This document shows positions 46,701 through 54,354 of a DNA stretch of 64,000 nt, in pieces (the first letter of the stretch is position 1; each line of letters opens with the position of its first letter). The DNA is taken from NCBI GenBank assembly GCA_017449025.1, contig JAFSKJ010000063.1, forward strand, positions 1-64,000, given 5' to 3'. A model generated the notes under the pieces. It saw only the letters and a list, made by a program, of their open reading frames with translations. It did no database searches and was not told the origin of the DNA. Origin of the DNA: Prevotella sp. Lineage in GTDB: Bacteria > Bacteroidota > Bacteroidia > Bacteroidales > Bacteroidaceae. The translations under genes and the position numbers were made by a program.

Positions 46701-46911
46701 CTGGGGCGGCTACCACGAGTTCCTGCTTCTTGAGTGCATCCTTATATCTGAGGGCACGGTAGAGGCTATCGACGATGTGGACGGCTTCGGCTCCAACATC
46801 AAGTTGGTATATGACCTGCAGGGCCGCCGCGTGGCCTCGTCCGCTATTGGCAAGGGCCTGCGCATCGTGCGCACCGCCGACGGCAAGGCCCGCAAGGTGC
46901 TTATCAAGTAA
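43750..46911 (+). CDS. GH98 endo-xylanase with CBM35-like and other modules
   Basis: This 1053-residue secreted protein has a GH98-type catalytic part (~25-540). It includes RPIDNQHPLWMIHIDVWN, FLGWNYAEQFWGFDEGG with the probable general-acid glutamate, RYDNCGWNGALES and VMEQTCVNGGSVWDGPE, which would hold the base. GH98 includes blood-group endo-beta-galactosidases and endo-xylanases; the context favours xylan. Following modules are a CBM6/35-type sandwich (IIEAEDMDYKSVAG, ~613-745), a bacterial beta-repeat (ESSHGTVSPSKDEYAEG), a further beta-sandwich (~830-1000) and the tail VYDLQGRRVASS. It lies 28 bases after GH30 and 13 bases before the GH43-esterase gene. Confidence 0.82.
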   Translation: MKKFATSLFILLLLMTAQTLQAQQRRPIDNQHPLWMIHIDVWNAADPQKIINLIPDDIKPYVCMNLSLSCQYDTELNIYKMPRCAVRTYRSWASVCQQNGMWFTLQPASGGHTHIQDDDLATFEYFFKAYPNFLGWNYAEQFWGFDEGGDKSSSTQASRIALFAKLVAMHAKYGGFLTISFCGNIWSHGLNPMGMMKRNTSLLQACKKNPEAILWLYKYTTSSCWYNNESMTYGPFIAGLATNYGVRYDNCGWNGALESILGKNNGCKYPGAAGVGTVMEQTCVNGGSVWDGPELIWTEDFQNLGNSTVSGYTRRNWGTFPNFRGVWMDMFRKIIDGTMYIPTREEIIGKTKIVVINDVSSGSDENKYAAWGNLYDGLYKQTDPFNRGNGQWMDNLCYFKSSGRYGAIPIVTGLYDDVAKSIPVQVRKSNYSSRWGTIAKKTADFNSQYPEVSKGDLYVNRYRNQLITYTPYTYLNKNTTATAELPLLYNTCDSLKLSYGKLSSGHIREYADHIDIYLNNFRADTTAVKTDRITVTGVTSQPSFSSNKHSEGTVMASASYNADAATYTITVKHCGPVDLTINCTGAGTGKATDVVPSAALPTPKQPESFKHPIIIEAEDMDYKSVAGVKITNSGVYYPDVQEFSGNGFVDYGSNTGASLRHQLNCKYAGEYYIDIRYSNAKKEANISVIVNGETQKVKTEKLATNEWSKMRVTANLNEGLNELKINNTGAVSMLIDQVIYTPTDIEPEKFLVSVRESSHGTVSPSKDEYAEGETVTLTVNADNGYQLKELRLVNSVFYTMEKTIKVNQEGNEVTFVMPDDNVTLLPVFGDATGLLNLDFTNTINGAMPEGWRCVQESNEVHEYPSTFSQGARTMVGFQGYQGKALYWRNSCAEYGRQSAFPLSLTPGKYKLAFAMAAWKEKPEYKVSVVNAQTGATVAASEQFYAEPNANGSTSANVSSAVSRELSFTVESKGDYVVSFNDVTTWGGYHEFLLLECILISEGTVEAIDDVDGFGSNIKLVYDLQGRRVASSAIGKGLRIVRTADGKARKVLIK

Positions 46912-46924
46912 TTAATCTTTCTGA

Positions 46925-49243
46925 ATGACTATGATAAAAAATGCAATGATCACCCTGCTGACTGCCATGGCCACCATGACCGCCAGCGCACAGAACCCTA
47001 TTGTACAGACGTGGTTCACCAGCGATCCCGCACCTTTGGTGGTGGGCGACAAAATGTATGTCTATACCGGCCACGACGAAGACAATGCCGACTTCTTCTG
47101 GATGCAGGAGTGGCGAGTCTATTCCACCGACGACATGGTGAACTGGCAGGACCACGGCTCGCCCTTGGCATTGGAGAGCTTCTCATGGGCCGACGACCGC
47201 GCGTGGGCCAGCCAGACCATAGAGCGTGACGGAAAGTTCTATTGGTATATCTGCGCCCATTCCAAACTGTCGGGCGGCATGGCTATAGGCGTTGCTGTCA
47301 GCGACTCGCCCACAGGGCCGTTCAAGGATGCCATCGGCAAGCCCCTCTTCGAGAACGGCTCTTGGGACCATATCGACCCCACGGTGATGATCGAAAGCCT
47401 CCCTCTACCCCCCTCCCAAGGAGGGGGAACCAAGCAGCAGGCTTGGCTTATGTGGGGTAACCCGCAGGTGTACTACTGCAAGCTTAACGACGACATGATT
47501 TCCATCGACGGTGAGGTGCAGAAGCTCGACATGACCGAGGAGGCTTTCGGCAGCCCTATCATGAGCAAGCGCGAGAAAGGCAAAAAGTATAAGGACTCGT
47601 ATGTCGAGGGGCCTTGGCTGATGAAAGCCCCCCTTTCATCCCCCCTTGGGGGGAAACCCAAACGCGCAGCATCATCCCCCCAAGGGGGGACAGGAGGGGG
47701 GCTTTACTATCTTCTCTATGCCGCCGGTGGCGTCCCAGAACATATCTCCTACAGCACAGCCTGGTCGCCCACAGGGCCCTGGACATACGCCGGCGAGATA
47801 ATGCCACTGTCTGACACAGGGTCGTTTACAAACCACTGCGGCGTTGCCGACTTCAAGGGTCACAGCTATTTCTTCTACCACACCGGCAAGCTGCCCGGCG
47901 GTGGCGGCTTCGGACGTAGCGTGGCTGTCGAGGAGTTCCAGTACAATGCCGACGGCTCGTTTCCCACCATCCTTCCCACTGCCGAGGGCGTAAAGCCCAT
48001 CGCCACCTTCAATCCCTTCCGTAAGGTGGAGGCTGAGACGATGGCTTTCTCCAAGGGCGTGAAGACCGAGCAGAACGATGAAGTGGGCGTCTACGTAACC
48101 GACATACATAACGGCGACTACATCAAGCTGCAGAACGTGAAGTTCGACGGCAACATCACCAAGCAGTTCACCGCCCGTGTGGCCAGCGGCCTGCGTGGCG
48201 GACAGATAGAGGTACGCATCGACAGCCTCGGAGGAAAACTCCTCGCCACACTTGACGTGCCGGGCACCGGAGGTTGGGAGAAATGGCAGACGCTGACAGT
48301 CGACTTTACCGAGAAGGGCACAGGTACCCATGACCTCTACCTCGTCTTCACTGGCCGAAAGGGACCGAAGCTCTTCAATTTCGACTGGTGGCAGATTGTG
48401 GGCTTGCTGTCGCAGGTCGTAGAGGACGGCGGCACAGGACAGTACAAGGCCATCATGAAGGAGGAGGCCACCCTTGAGGCCCATACCGTCTTCGTGCCTC
48501 AGGACCTGTCGGCATTCAGCAAGAAGAAGCCGCTGCCCGTGCTGGTATGGGGCAATGGTGCATGCACCAATTCGCCGTGGGAACACTATAAGTTCCTCAA
48601 CGAGATTGCGTCGCACGGCTATCTTGTGCTGGCCACTGGCTACATACCCATGGAGGAGAAGCCCTACAACGGCCCCATGTCAACCACCCAGCAGCAGATA
48701 GAGTCCATAGACTGGGCCATAGCCCAGAACGCCGATCCCACCTCACCTTATTATAATAAGATAGACGTGAAGAACATCTGCGTAGCCGGCATGTCGTGCG
48801 GTGGCCTGCAGACACTCTACAACTGCGCCGACCCCCGCATCAAGACGCTGATGATATGCAACAGCGGACTCTTCAAGAACTCTAACCGCAATCAGGCCGT
48901 CGGCGGCATGCCCATGCCCGACAAGTCGAAACTTAAGGAGATACACACCAGCATTATCTATATCCTCGGCGGCAAGACCGACATTGCCTACGAGAACGGC
49001 ATGGACGACTTCCACCAGATAAGCCACGTGCCCTGCTGCGCCACCAACTTCCCCGTGGGCCATGGCGGCACCTACCGCCAGCCTCATGGCGGCGAGTTCA
49101 CGGTGGTTGCCCTGAACTGGCTCAACTGGCAGCTCAAGGGCGACAAGCAGTCGGCCAAGATGTTCAAGGGAACCGACTGCGGGCTGTCGAAGCGTGAAGG
49201 GTGGACCATTGAGAAGAACGCCCTGTTCGATAAGCTCAAGTAG
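46925..49243 (+). CDS. GH43 - CBM6 - alpha/beta-hydrolase esterase fusion
   Basis: This 772-residue secreted three-module enzyme has a GH43 propeller (~20-355) with QTWFTSDPAPLVVGDKMYVY, DHIDPTVMIE and YVEGPWLMK. The CBM6-like module (~365-495) begins RKVEAETMAFSKGVKTEQ and ends FNFDWWQIVG. The esterase (~500-772) has VLVWGNGACTNSPWEHY, nucleophile elbow CVAGMSCGGLQTLY (Ser ~624), acid in LGGKTDIAYENG and histidine in PVGHGGTYRQPHGG. The design would couple debranching of arabinosyl/xylosyl groups with deacylation. Two GC-rich palindromic DNA elements interrupt the GH43 part in frame at 47395-47431 and 47624-47705, lengthening surface loops. The reading frame stays intact. Confidence 0.84.
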   Translation: MTMIKNAMITLLTAMATMTASAQNPIVQTWFTSDPAPLVVGDKMYVYTGHDEDNADFFWMQEWRVYSTDDMVNWQDHGSPLALESFSWADDRAWASQTIERDGKFYWYICAHSKLSGGMAIGVAVSDSPTGPFKDAIGKPLFENGSWDHIDPTVMIESLPLPPSQGGGTKQQAWLMWGNPQVYYCKLNDDMISIDGEVQKLDMTEEAFGSPIMSKREKGKKYKDSYVEGPWLMKAPLSSPLGGKPKRAASSPQGGTGGGLYYLLYAAGGVPEHISYSTAWSPTGPWTYAGEIMPLSDTGSFTNHCGVADFKGHSYFFYHTGKLPGGGGFGRSVAVEEFQYNADGSFPTILPTAEGVKPIATFNPFRKVEAETMAFSKGVKTEQNDEVGVYVTDIHNGDYIKLQNVKFDGNITKQFTARVASGLRGGQIEVRIDSLGGKLLATLDVPGTGGWEKWQTLTVDFTEKGTGTHDLYLVFTGRKGPKLFNFDWWQIVGLLSQVVEDGGTGQYKAIMKEEATLEAHTVFVPQDLSAFSKKKPLPVLVWGNGACTNSPWEHYKFLNEIASHGYLVLATGYIPMEEKPYNGPMSTTQQQIESIDWAIAQNADPTSPYYNKIDVKNICVAGMSCGGLQTLYNCADPRIKTLMICNSGLFKNSNRNQAVGGMPMPDKSKLKEIHTSIIYILGGKTDIAYENGMDDFHQISHVPCCATNFPVGHGGTYRQPHGGEFTVVALNWLNWQLKGDKQSAKMFKGTDCGLSKREGWTIEKNALFDKLK
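47395..47431. repeat. In-frame palindromic insert A in the GH43-esterase gene
   Basis: It contains the stem CCCCCTCC-caa-GGAGGGGG (47409-47427). It encodes SLPLPPSQGGGTK between DPTVMIE and AWLMWGNP. The neighbouring GH43 paralogue has only DDGQ at the same place (VFVDDDGQAYMYWGNP), so about 12 residues are extra. Confidence 0.75.
47624..47705. repeat. 82-bp in-frame element with terminal inverted repeats in the GH43-esterase gene
   Basis: Perfect 11-bp terminal inverted repeats AAAGCCCCCCT (47624-47634) and AGGGGGGCTTT (47695-47705) enclose two 14-bp palindromes, CCCCCCTTGGGGGG (47640-47653) and CCCCCCAAGGGGGG (47676-47689). It is translated as KAPLSSPLGGKPKRAASSPQ plus GGTGGGL and sits between EGPWLM and YYLLYAAGG of the GH43 propeller. 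Its right half is repeated in the next GH43 gene. Confidence 0.8.
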
Positions 49244-49289
49244 AAACGGCCGACAGATTACAGTCACTATTTTTAGAACATACTGACAG

Positions 49290-50864
49290 ATGAAAAAGAA
49301 GACAATAATATCCCTTGTGCTCTTTGCTGCAACATTGTCGCAGCCCGCCCTTGCACAGCCTCAGGACCGCACGATGCCGATGCCCGACCTGAACAAGGTG
49401 AACATGCCCCTGTTCCAGACCAAGTACACAGCCGACCCCTCGCCCTTAGTGGTGGGCGACACACTGTTCCTCTATACGTCGCACGATGCCTCGCCCGAGG
49501 ACATTCCCGACGAGAACGAGAAGAATTCTGCCGGCTTTTTCATGTACGACTGGCTGCTGTGGTCTACCACCGACATGGTGAACTGGACTGAGCACGGGAC
49601 AGTGGCATCGCTGAAGGAATTCTCGTGGCGCAGCCGTGAGAACGGTGCCTGGGCCATACAGACCGTTGAGCGCAATGGCAAGTACTACCTCTATGCCCCA
49701 CTCCACGGCCATGGCATAGGTGTGCTCGTGGCCGACTCGCCCTACGGTCCCTTCCACGACCCGTTAGGCAAGCCCATGGTGTGGCAGAAAGAGCACTGGG
49801 AAGACATAGACCCCTCGGTATTCGTCGACGACGACGGCCAGGCTTATATGTACTGGGGCAACCCCTATACCTACTGCATAAAGCTGAACAAGGACATGAT
49901 CTCCACCGAGGGCGACATCTTGGTGCTCAACCCGCAGGACGGAGTGATGCGCCCCGTCAATGAGGAGGGTGCGAAGATCAACCTCCGCGTGCCGAACGAG
50001 GAGAAAGCTAACTGGAAAGTGAAGAACTATCAGGAGGGACCGTGGTTCTACAAACGCACCATGCCGACGGCCATTGACCAACAGGGCCTCCCCCCAAGGG
50101 GAGACAGGAGGGGGGCTTATTATCTGGCCTACGCCACCACATGCTGTCCAGAGGCGCTTGGCTATGCCATGAGCGACTCACCTCTCGGCCCCTGGGAGTG
50201 GAAGGGCTACATACAGCGGCCAACAGAGCGAGACCGCGGAAACCATCCGGGCATCTGCGATTTCAAGGGGCGCAGTTACGTCTTCGGCCAGAACTACGAC
50301 CTTATGCACTTAGACACATACGTGCATCACGAGCGCCGCAGTGTCAGCGCCAGCGAGATTGTCTACTTGGCCGACGGCACCATACCAGAGATTCCCTACT
50401 GGTTAGACCAGAAGCCTATGCAGCAGCTGCACTGGCTGAACCCCTACGAGCGAGTTGAGGCCGAGACGATGGCATGGGGAAAGGGCCTGAAGAGTGCTAA
50501 GATGGGCATACCCAACACTGGCGTGGTTAAGGATATGCCTGAGTCGACGGGCAAGAAGAACATGTATGTCTACGACCTTGACAAGGGCGAGTACATCCGC
50601 CTACGCGGTGTAGACTTCGGTGAAGGTGCCAAGCTGTTCAGCATCGTGGCCGCTGCCACGGGCACGGCCACACTCACCCTGCGCATAGACAGTGCCGACG
50701 GACCTGCAATTGCCACCGTAGCCATTAAGCCTACCGGCTCTGCAGACAGCTACAAGGCTTTTTCGGCCAAGGTGAAAGGAGCTGCAAGCGTACACGACCT
50801 ATACATCTGTATAGACAAGGCCGACGGCGACGTACGGTTAGACTGGTGGCAGTTTCACAAGTAG
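49290..50864 (+). CDS. GH43 - CBM6 arabinofuranosidase/xylosidase
   Basis: This 524-residue secreted enzyme has signal peptide MKKKTIISLVLFAATLSQPA. The GH43 propeller (~35-385) shows KYTADPSPLVVGDTLFLYTS, HWEDIDPSVFVDDDGQAYMY with its aspartate, and YQEGPWFYKR with the acid glutamate. The CBM6-like module (~390-524) starts ERVEAETMAWGKGLKSAK and ends RLDWWQFHK. It is a paralogue of the GH43 half of the preceding gene, 46 bases upstream. A 31-base GC-rich element occurs in the loop after EGPWFYKR (50085-50117). Two hairpins directly downstream probably terminate the operon. Confidence 0.86.
   Translation: MKKKTIISLVLFAATLSQPALAQPQDRTMPMPDLNKVNMPLFQTKYTADPSPLVVGDTLFLYTSHDASPEDIPDENEKNSAGFFMYDWLLWSTTDMVNWTEHGTVASLKEFSWRSRENGAWAIQTVERNGKYYLYAPLHGHGIGVLVADSPYGPFHDPLGKPMVWQKEHWEDIDPSVFVDDDGQAYMYWGNPYTYCIKLNKDMISTEGDILVLNPQDGVMRPVNEEGAKINLRVPNEEKANWKVKNYQEGPWFYKRTMPTAIDQQGLPPRGDRRGAYYLAYATTCCPEALGYAMSDSPLGPWEWKGYIQRPTERDRGNHPGICDFKGRSYVFGQNYDLMHLDTYVHHERRSVSASEIVYLADGTIPEIPYWLDQKPMQQLHWLNPYERVEAETMAWGKGLKSAKMGIPNTGVVKDMPESTGKKNMYVYDLDKGEYIRLRGVDFGEGAKLFSIVAAATGTATLTLRIDSADGPAIATVAIKPTGSADSYKAFSAKVKGAASVHDLYICIDKADGDVRLDWWQFHK
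50085..50117. repeat. Half-element of the GC palindrome in the second GH43 gene, read in another frame
   Basis: The bases CCTCCCCCCAAGGGGAGACA continue as GGAGGGGGGCTT. They match the right half of the 82-bp element at 47674-47704 with few differences. Here they are translated LPPRGDRRGAYYL, whereas in the upstream gene the same bases give SPQGGTGGGLYYL, a different frame. Confidence 0.8.
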
Positions 50865-50876
50865 GATCTTTCTCTG

Positions 50877-50971
50877 GGAAGACGATGCCTACGGCATCTT
50901 CTTCCTATAGATGTATATAGGGAATACCTATTATTGTAGGGACTTCTTCGACGAGCGAAGAAGTCCCTACA
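50877..50971. terminator. Two hairpins between convergent GH43 and GH128-like genes
   Basis: The first is GATGCC-tac-GGCATC extended by GGAAGA/TCTTCC (50877-50905, single-base bulges). The second is a perfect 16-bp stem TGTAGGGACTTCTTCG (50935-50950) with CGAAGAAGTCCCTACA (50956-50971) and a 5-base loop. They fill most of the 145-base convergent gap and likely terminate transcription from both sides. Confidence 0.65.
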
Positions 50972-51009
50972 TTAAATAGCTACAGGAAAACCGTTGGCTT
51001 AAGCCTCGG

Positions 51010-54000
51010 CTACTTTATTATCACCTTGCGGCCATTCTGGATATAGACACCCTTGAAGGGATTGCTGACACGCTGTCCTTGCAAGCCGAATAATGCGTGG
51101 GCAGAGTTGATGCCGGAGGCTTTATCGGCTACTCCCTTGATACCGGCAGTGCTGTCGAAGACTACGGACAGGACATCGGCGGCGGAGGTGGTGGTTACAA
51201 ATACGCGCTCTGCCGGTAGGACGGCGGCTGTATGCGGCAGGAAGACGCACTTGCCGTCGGCACTTCCCATTGAGAAGGGATATTTGAAGGTAGAGGTCTT
51301 GATGTCGTAGTCGTTGCCTCGCAGTATGTTGGTGGAAATGGTTGCCGCCTGGTCGGCGTCGGGAGTGAAGGTGGTGGTGGTCAACTGCAGCTCTCCGGAA
51401 ACGTTACCTACTATGATTACGGGGCAGTCTTGGGGTACGATGTCGCCGACGGGATGTAGTGTAAGTTTTGTATCGTCGATTGTGGCGACGTATGCCTTGG
51501 CTCCTTCTGGCAGCTGGTATGGGCTTACGGAGGAGTAGAAGGTGCCCCAATAGTACTTGCCGATGGCTGTGGTTGAGACTATGGCAGTGCTAAAGTCGCC
51601 GAGGTACTCGAGGCGGAAGTTGTCGAAGATGGTCCAGTCGTTGGTGACGGCTGTTGTCTTCTTTACACCAATATCGATTGTGGCACTGCTCTTGACTATG
51701 AAGCTAAGACTGTTGTCGTAAAGATTGGCGATGAAGTATGCGGAAGCATCGTCCATGGTGTTGGGGAACTTGCCGCTGATGCCAGATGTGGTGGTTCCTA
51801 CACTGAGCTTGCCTGCCTCGGTGAATATAGACTGGAATGGTAGTGAGTAGTTTCCCGCGTAGAATGTAGCATTGAGGCTCTCGGTGTTGTTTTTGTACTT
51901 TGTGGCAGCATCGGCATATCCGCCGTTACGGTAGAAGCCCTGCACTTTCAGCCTGTAGCGGCCTTCAGGAAGTGGGGATATGGTTTTGACATAGACGTTG
52001 AAATTGGTGTTGAACTTTTCTGCACATCGGTTTTCTGTTTTTCCACCGAGCGAGGGTTCTCCATTCCACTTGTCGTTACGACTGTCGTAGATGCTGAACG
52101 TGGCGCCGGGAATGAGGAATGTTGCGTCGACGGGCTGTGCACTGTTGGCGCTTTCGAACTTGCTGAGTCGTTCGCTCTTTGTTACTCTCATCCACTGTGC
52201 GTTGGCGTCGGTGCTTGTGCCTAAGGCCAATGCGCTTGCGGAACCGTCGTATTGCAGGTACTTGTCGTCTTTAGATATGGTGTAGGCGGGCTGTCCGTCG
52301 ATTTCAGCCACCTTGGTGACCTTCCATGTTCCTGAAGCCTGGTCTACCCATGCCGCCGTACCGTCTATATTCAGATAGTGGTTGTTGTCGTCGCGGCAGA
52401 TGCCAGTGTCAATGATGCTGTTGCCGTCGTTGTCGGAGAGCATGGTGACATTGAGTCCGCCGTTTGGTGTAAGAGATGCCTTGGTGCCATAGTTGTTGGC
52501 TCCTGTGAGCCACTGTTTTGCCCCGACGTTATAGAGGTATACCTCTTCTTTCTTCATGAGTGAATATACGTCGGAGTAGACATCCCTGCCCTTGCAGTCG
52601 ACGATATGCACGCGGTAATAGTGTCCGTAATCGCTCTCCGTATCGGAATGTATGTAATACTTTGGCGCCTCTGATACCGTGAATGTTGCAATGGTCTCCC
52701 ACTGCGGGTTCTCATTGGTGCACCGCTCCAGTGTCATCTCCTTTGTCAGTTCGCCACTGTATTCGCGCCAGGTGATTCTTGCCGTGTGGGTCGACTCAGT
52801 GTATTGCACTGCGAGCGTAGGCTTGCGCACTACAGCATTGGGCACGTAGACATTCTTGTTGTTGAATCCAACTCCGGAGTTGATTGTAGCATAGTATTTT
52901 CCTGCAGGAGTGAGCTTGCCATCCTTATAAATCTTTGATGGGTCGCGCTCGCCATTCCAATAGTAGTAGCGTTCCACGTAGCTTAGAGAGTTCATTTTCT
53001 GGCAGATGCGCCTGACTACAACGGAGTCTTGCTTCTCAGTGACTCCGGAGGCGAAGGCCCCGTTGGTGTTCCACGACGCTCCCCACACCCATTCAGAAAC
53101 CCAGACGGGTCGTTTCACGGCGTTGTGCCAGTTAGGTATGTTGGTGCTGAAGGAGCCTTCCTCCCAGTATCCGTGAAGGTCGATGATGTCGCATCGCCAT
53201 CCGCGTGCGTCTATGCTGTCGAAGAACTCCTTGAGAAATCCTGTGCCGTTCCAGTAGTCGCTGCCGTCCCACGACGATGGCGAGCAGAGCCTCATGCCTG
53301 TGGCCATGAGTGCCTCCCAGTTGGCGAGTATGTCGTCGAGTGTGCACGGCGAATCGTCGGCGGGGTTTCGCGGCTCGTTGTTGGTCTTCATGTGTGGCGA
53401 CCAGGTGGTCTTGCCCAGGTCGGCAGGTGCAGGCCAGTTCTCCTTGATGTGTTGTGGCACGCTCTCGAAGTCGGGGCCCATGTTGCTGCCGGCTCCCCAT
53501 CCGTAGGTACTTGTGACGTTGAGTGCAGAGCATGCAGAGTAATCATTGTCAGCGGCAGCCAACTGCTGTTTGCCTGTGTCGTACCACTTGAAGATGCGAT
53601 ACGACGAGATCTTGCAGTCCAGCTCCTCGGGCAGTTCTGCCATCTCCAAGTCGGCATTGTCGGCAATGAAGCAACGGCTGTAGCCGTAGCCCCCGGCGCG
53701 CAGTGCGAATGTCACCATGTATCCTCTCTTTAGCTTGAACGAGCGTATCTTGTTGTTGAGCTTGGCCTCGGTGAGCGTGTTCATGAATCCGTTGTTGTTC
53801 TCCAACCCGAAATCATTGACGGCTGTTCCGCCGAAATCCTTTTCGGAGTAAACGGTGAGCGGCTTGGTGCTGTTGCCGTAGGGCAGTATGATGCATCCGC
53901 GGTTGTAGAGCTTCACCTGGCAGTTGGTGCCGCTTACGGCCGTTTCGCCTGCAATCTGCACGTGGGCTGCCAGCATCTTGAGTGCGGCAGAGGGCTTGAC

Positions 54001-54228
54001 GGCGGCGAGTATAAGCACGGCTTGGTCTGTGTTCTCGATGTTAACTACACCGTTGTCACCGAAAGGTGTGTCGGAAATGATGGTAAAGTCGGTGGCAGTG
54101 GTGATGGTTACGTTCTCGTTGACCTGCGACACATTTTTCTTCTGGTTGGCTGCGTATGCGCAAATGCAGAGGGAGAGAAATGCGGCGGAAAGGGCGGTTC
54201 TTAGTGATAGTAACAGCTTTGGTTTCAT
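51010..54228 (-). CDS. Secreted GH128/Asl1-like glycoside hydrolase with accessory modules
   Basis: This 1072-residue secreted protein begins with signal peptide-like KLLLSLRTALSAAFLSLCIC and a beta-rich N-terminal domain. Residues ~235-450 resemble the Asl1-like/GH128 TIM barrel: WGAGSNMGPDFESVPQHI, TWSPHMKTNNEPRN (candidate acid Glu), IIDLHGYWEEGSF and PVWVSEWVWGASWN (candidate nucleophile Glu). An FnIII-like domain (~470-560), a beta-trefoil-like segment (YLYNVGAKQWLTGANNYG, ~565-680) and a CBM-like sandwich (~690-890) follow. The end is FGLQGQRVSNPFKGVYIQ plus NGRKVIIK. Known GH128 enzymes cut beta-1,3-glucan, so a role here on xylan or mixed glucan is uncertain. It has its own strong promoter and is monocistronic. 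Confidence 0.68.
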   Translation of the reverse strand: MKPKLLLSLRTALSAAFLSLCICAYAANQKKNVSQVNENVTITTATDFTIISDTPFGDNGVVNIENTDQAVLILAAVKPSAALKMLAAHVQIAGETAVSGTNCQVKLYNRGCIILPYGNSTKPLTVYSEKDFGGTAVNDFGLENNNGFMNTLTEAKLNNKIRSFKLKRGYMVTFALRAGGYGYSRCFIADNADLEMAELPEELDCKISSYRIFKWYDTGKQQLAAADNDYSACSALNVTSTYGWGAGSNMGPDFESVPQHIKENWPAPADLGKTTWSPHMKTNNEPRNPADDSPCTLDDILANWEALMATGMRLCSPSSWDGSDYWNGTGFLKEFFDSIDARGWRCDIIDLHGYWEEGSFSTNIPNWHNAVKRPVWVSEWVWGASWNTNGAFASGVTEKQDSVVVRRICQKMNSLSYVERYYYWNGERDPSKIYKDGKLTPAGKYYATINSGVGFNNKNVYVPNAVVRKPTLAVQYTESTHTARITWREYSGELTKEMTLERCTNENPQWETIATFTVSEAPKYYIHSDTESDYGHYYRVHIVDCKGRDVYSDVYSLMKKEEVYLYNVGAKQWLTGANNYGTKASLTPNGGLNVTMLSDNDGNSIIDTGICRDDNNHYLNIDGTAAWVDQASGTWKVTKVAEIDGQPAYTISKDDKYLQYDGSASALALGTSTDANAQWMRVTKSERLSKFESANSAQPVDATFLIPGATFSIYDSRNDKWNGEPSLGGKTENRCAEKFNTNFNVYVKTISPLPEGRYRLKVQGFYRNGGYADAATKYKNNTESLNATFYAGNYSLPFQSIFTEAGKLSVGTTTSGISGKFPNTMDDASAYFIANLYDNSLSFIVKSSATIDIGVKKTTAVTNDWTIFDNFRLEYLGDFSTAIVSTTAIGKYYWGTFYSSVSPYQLPEGAKAYVATIDDTKLTLHPVGDIVPQDCPVIIVGNVSGELQLTTTTFTPDADQAATISTNILRGNDYDIKTSTFKYPFSMGSADGKCVFLPHTAAVLPAERVFVTTTSAADVLSVVFDSTAGIKGVADKASGINSAHALFGLQGQRVSNPFKGVYIQNGRKVIIK

Positions 54229-54261
54229 TGTTCTTTTGGGTTAGTGGTTTGTATATTTGGT

Positions 54262-54294
54262 GCAAACTTACGAATTCTTTTCTGAATACACAAA
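54262..54294 (-). promoter_or_regulatory. Promoter (-33/-7) of the GH128-like gene
   Basis: On the minus strand TTTG (54291-54294), 20 bases, then TAAGTTTGC (54262-54270) is a near-consensus Bacteroidota promoter. The leader is about 30 nt to the ATG at 54228. Confidence 0.65.
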
Positions 54295-54318
54295 TATTCC
54301 GACACTTTTTTTAACTAT

Positions 54319-54347
54319 AAAAAAAACGGCGCGGCAGAACCGCGCCG
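54319..54347 (-). terminator. Rho-independent terminator of the TolB-esterase-GH3-GH127-CE6 operon
   Basis: Read on the minus strand, CGGCGCGG-ttctg-CCGCGCCG (54340-54347 with 54327-54334) is followed by eight T residues (54326-54319). It lies just after the CE6 stop at 54355 and upstream of the GH128-like promoter, so it separates the two transcription units. Confidence 0.85.
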
Positions 54348-54354
54348 CATAATG

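Noticed and set aside
47672..48616. 314-residue antisense open frame in the GH43-esterase gene
   Set aside because: The plus strand shows clear GH43, CBM6 and esterase motifs; the antisense product has no recognisable domain and reflects GC-rich codon use.
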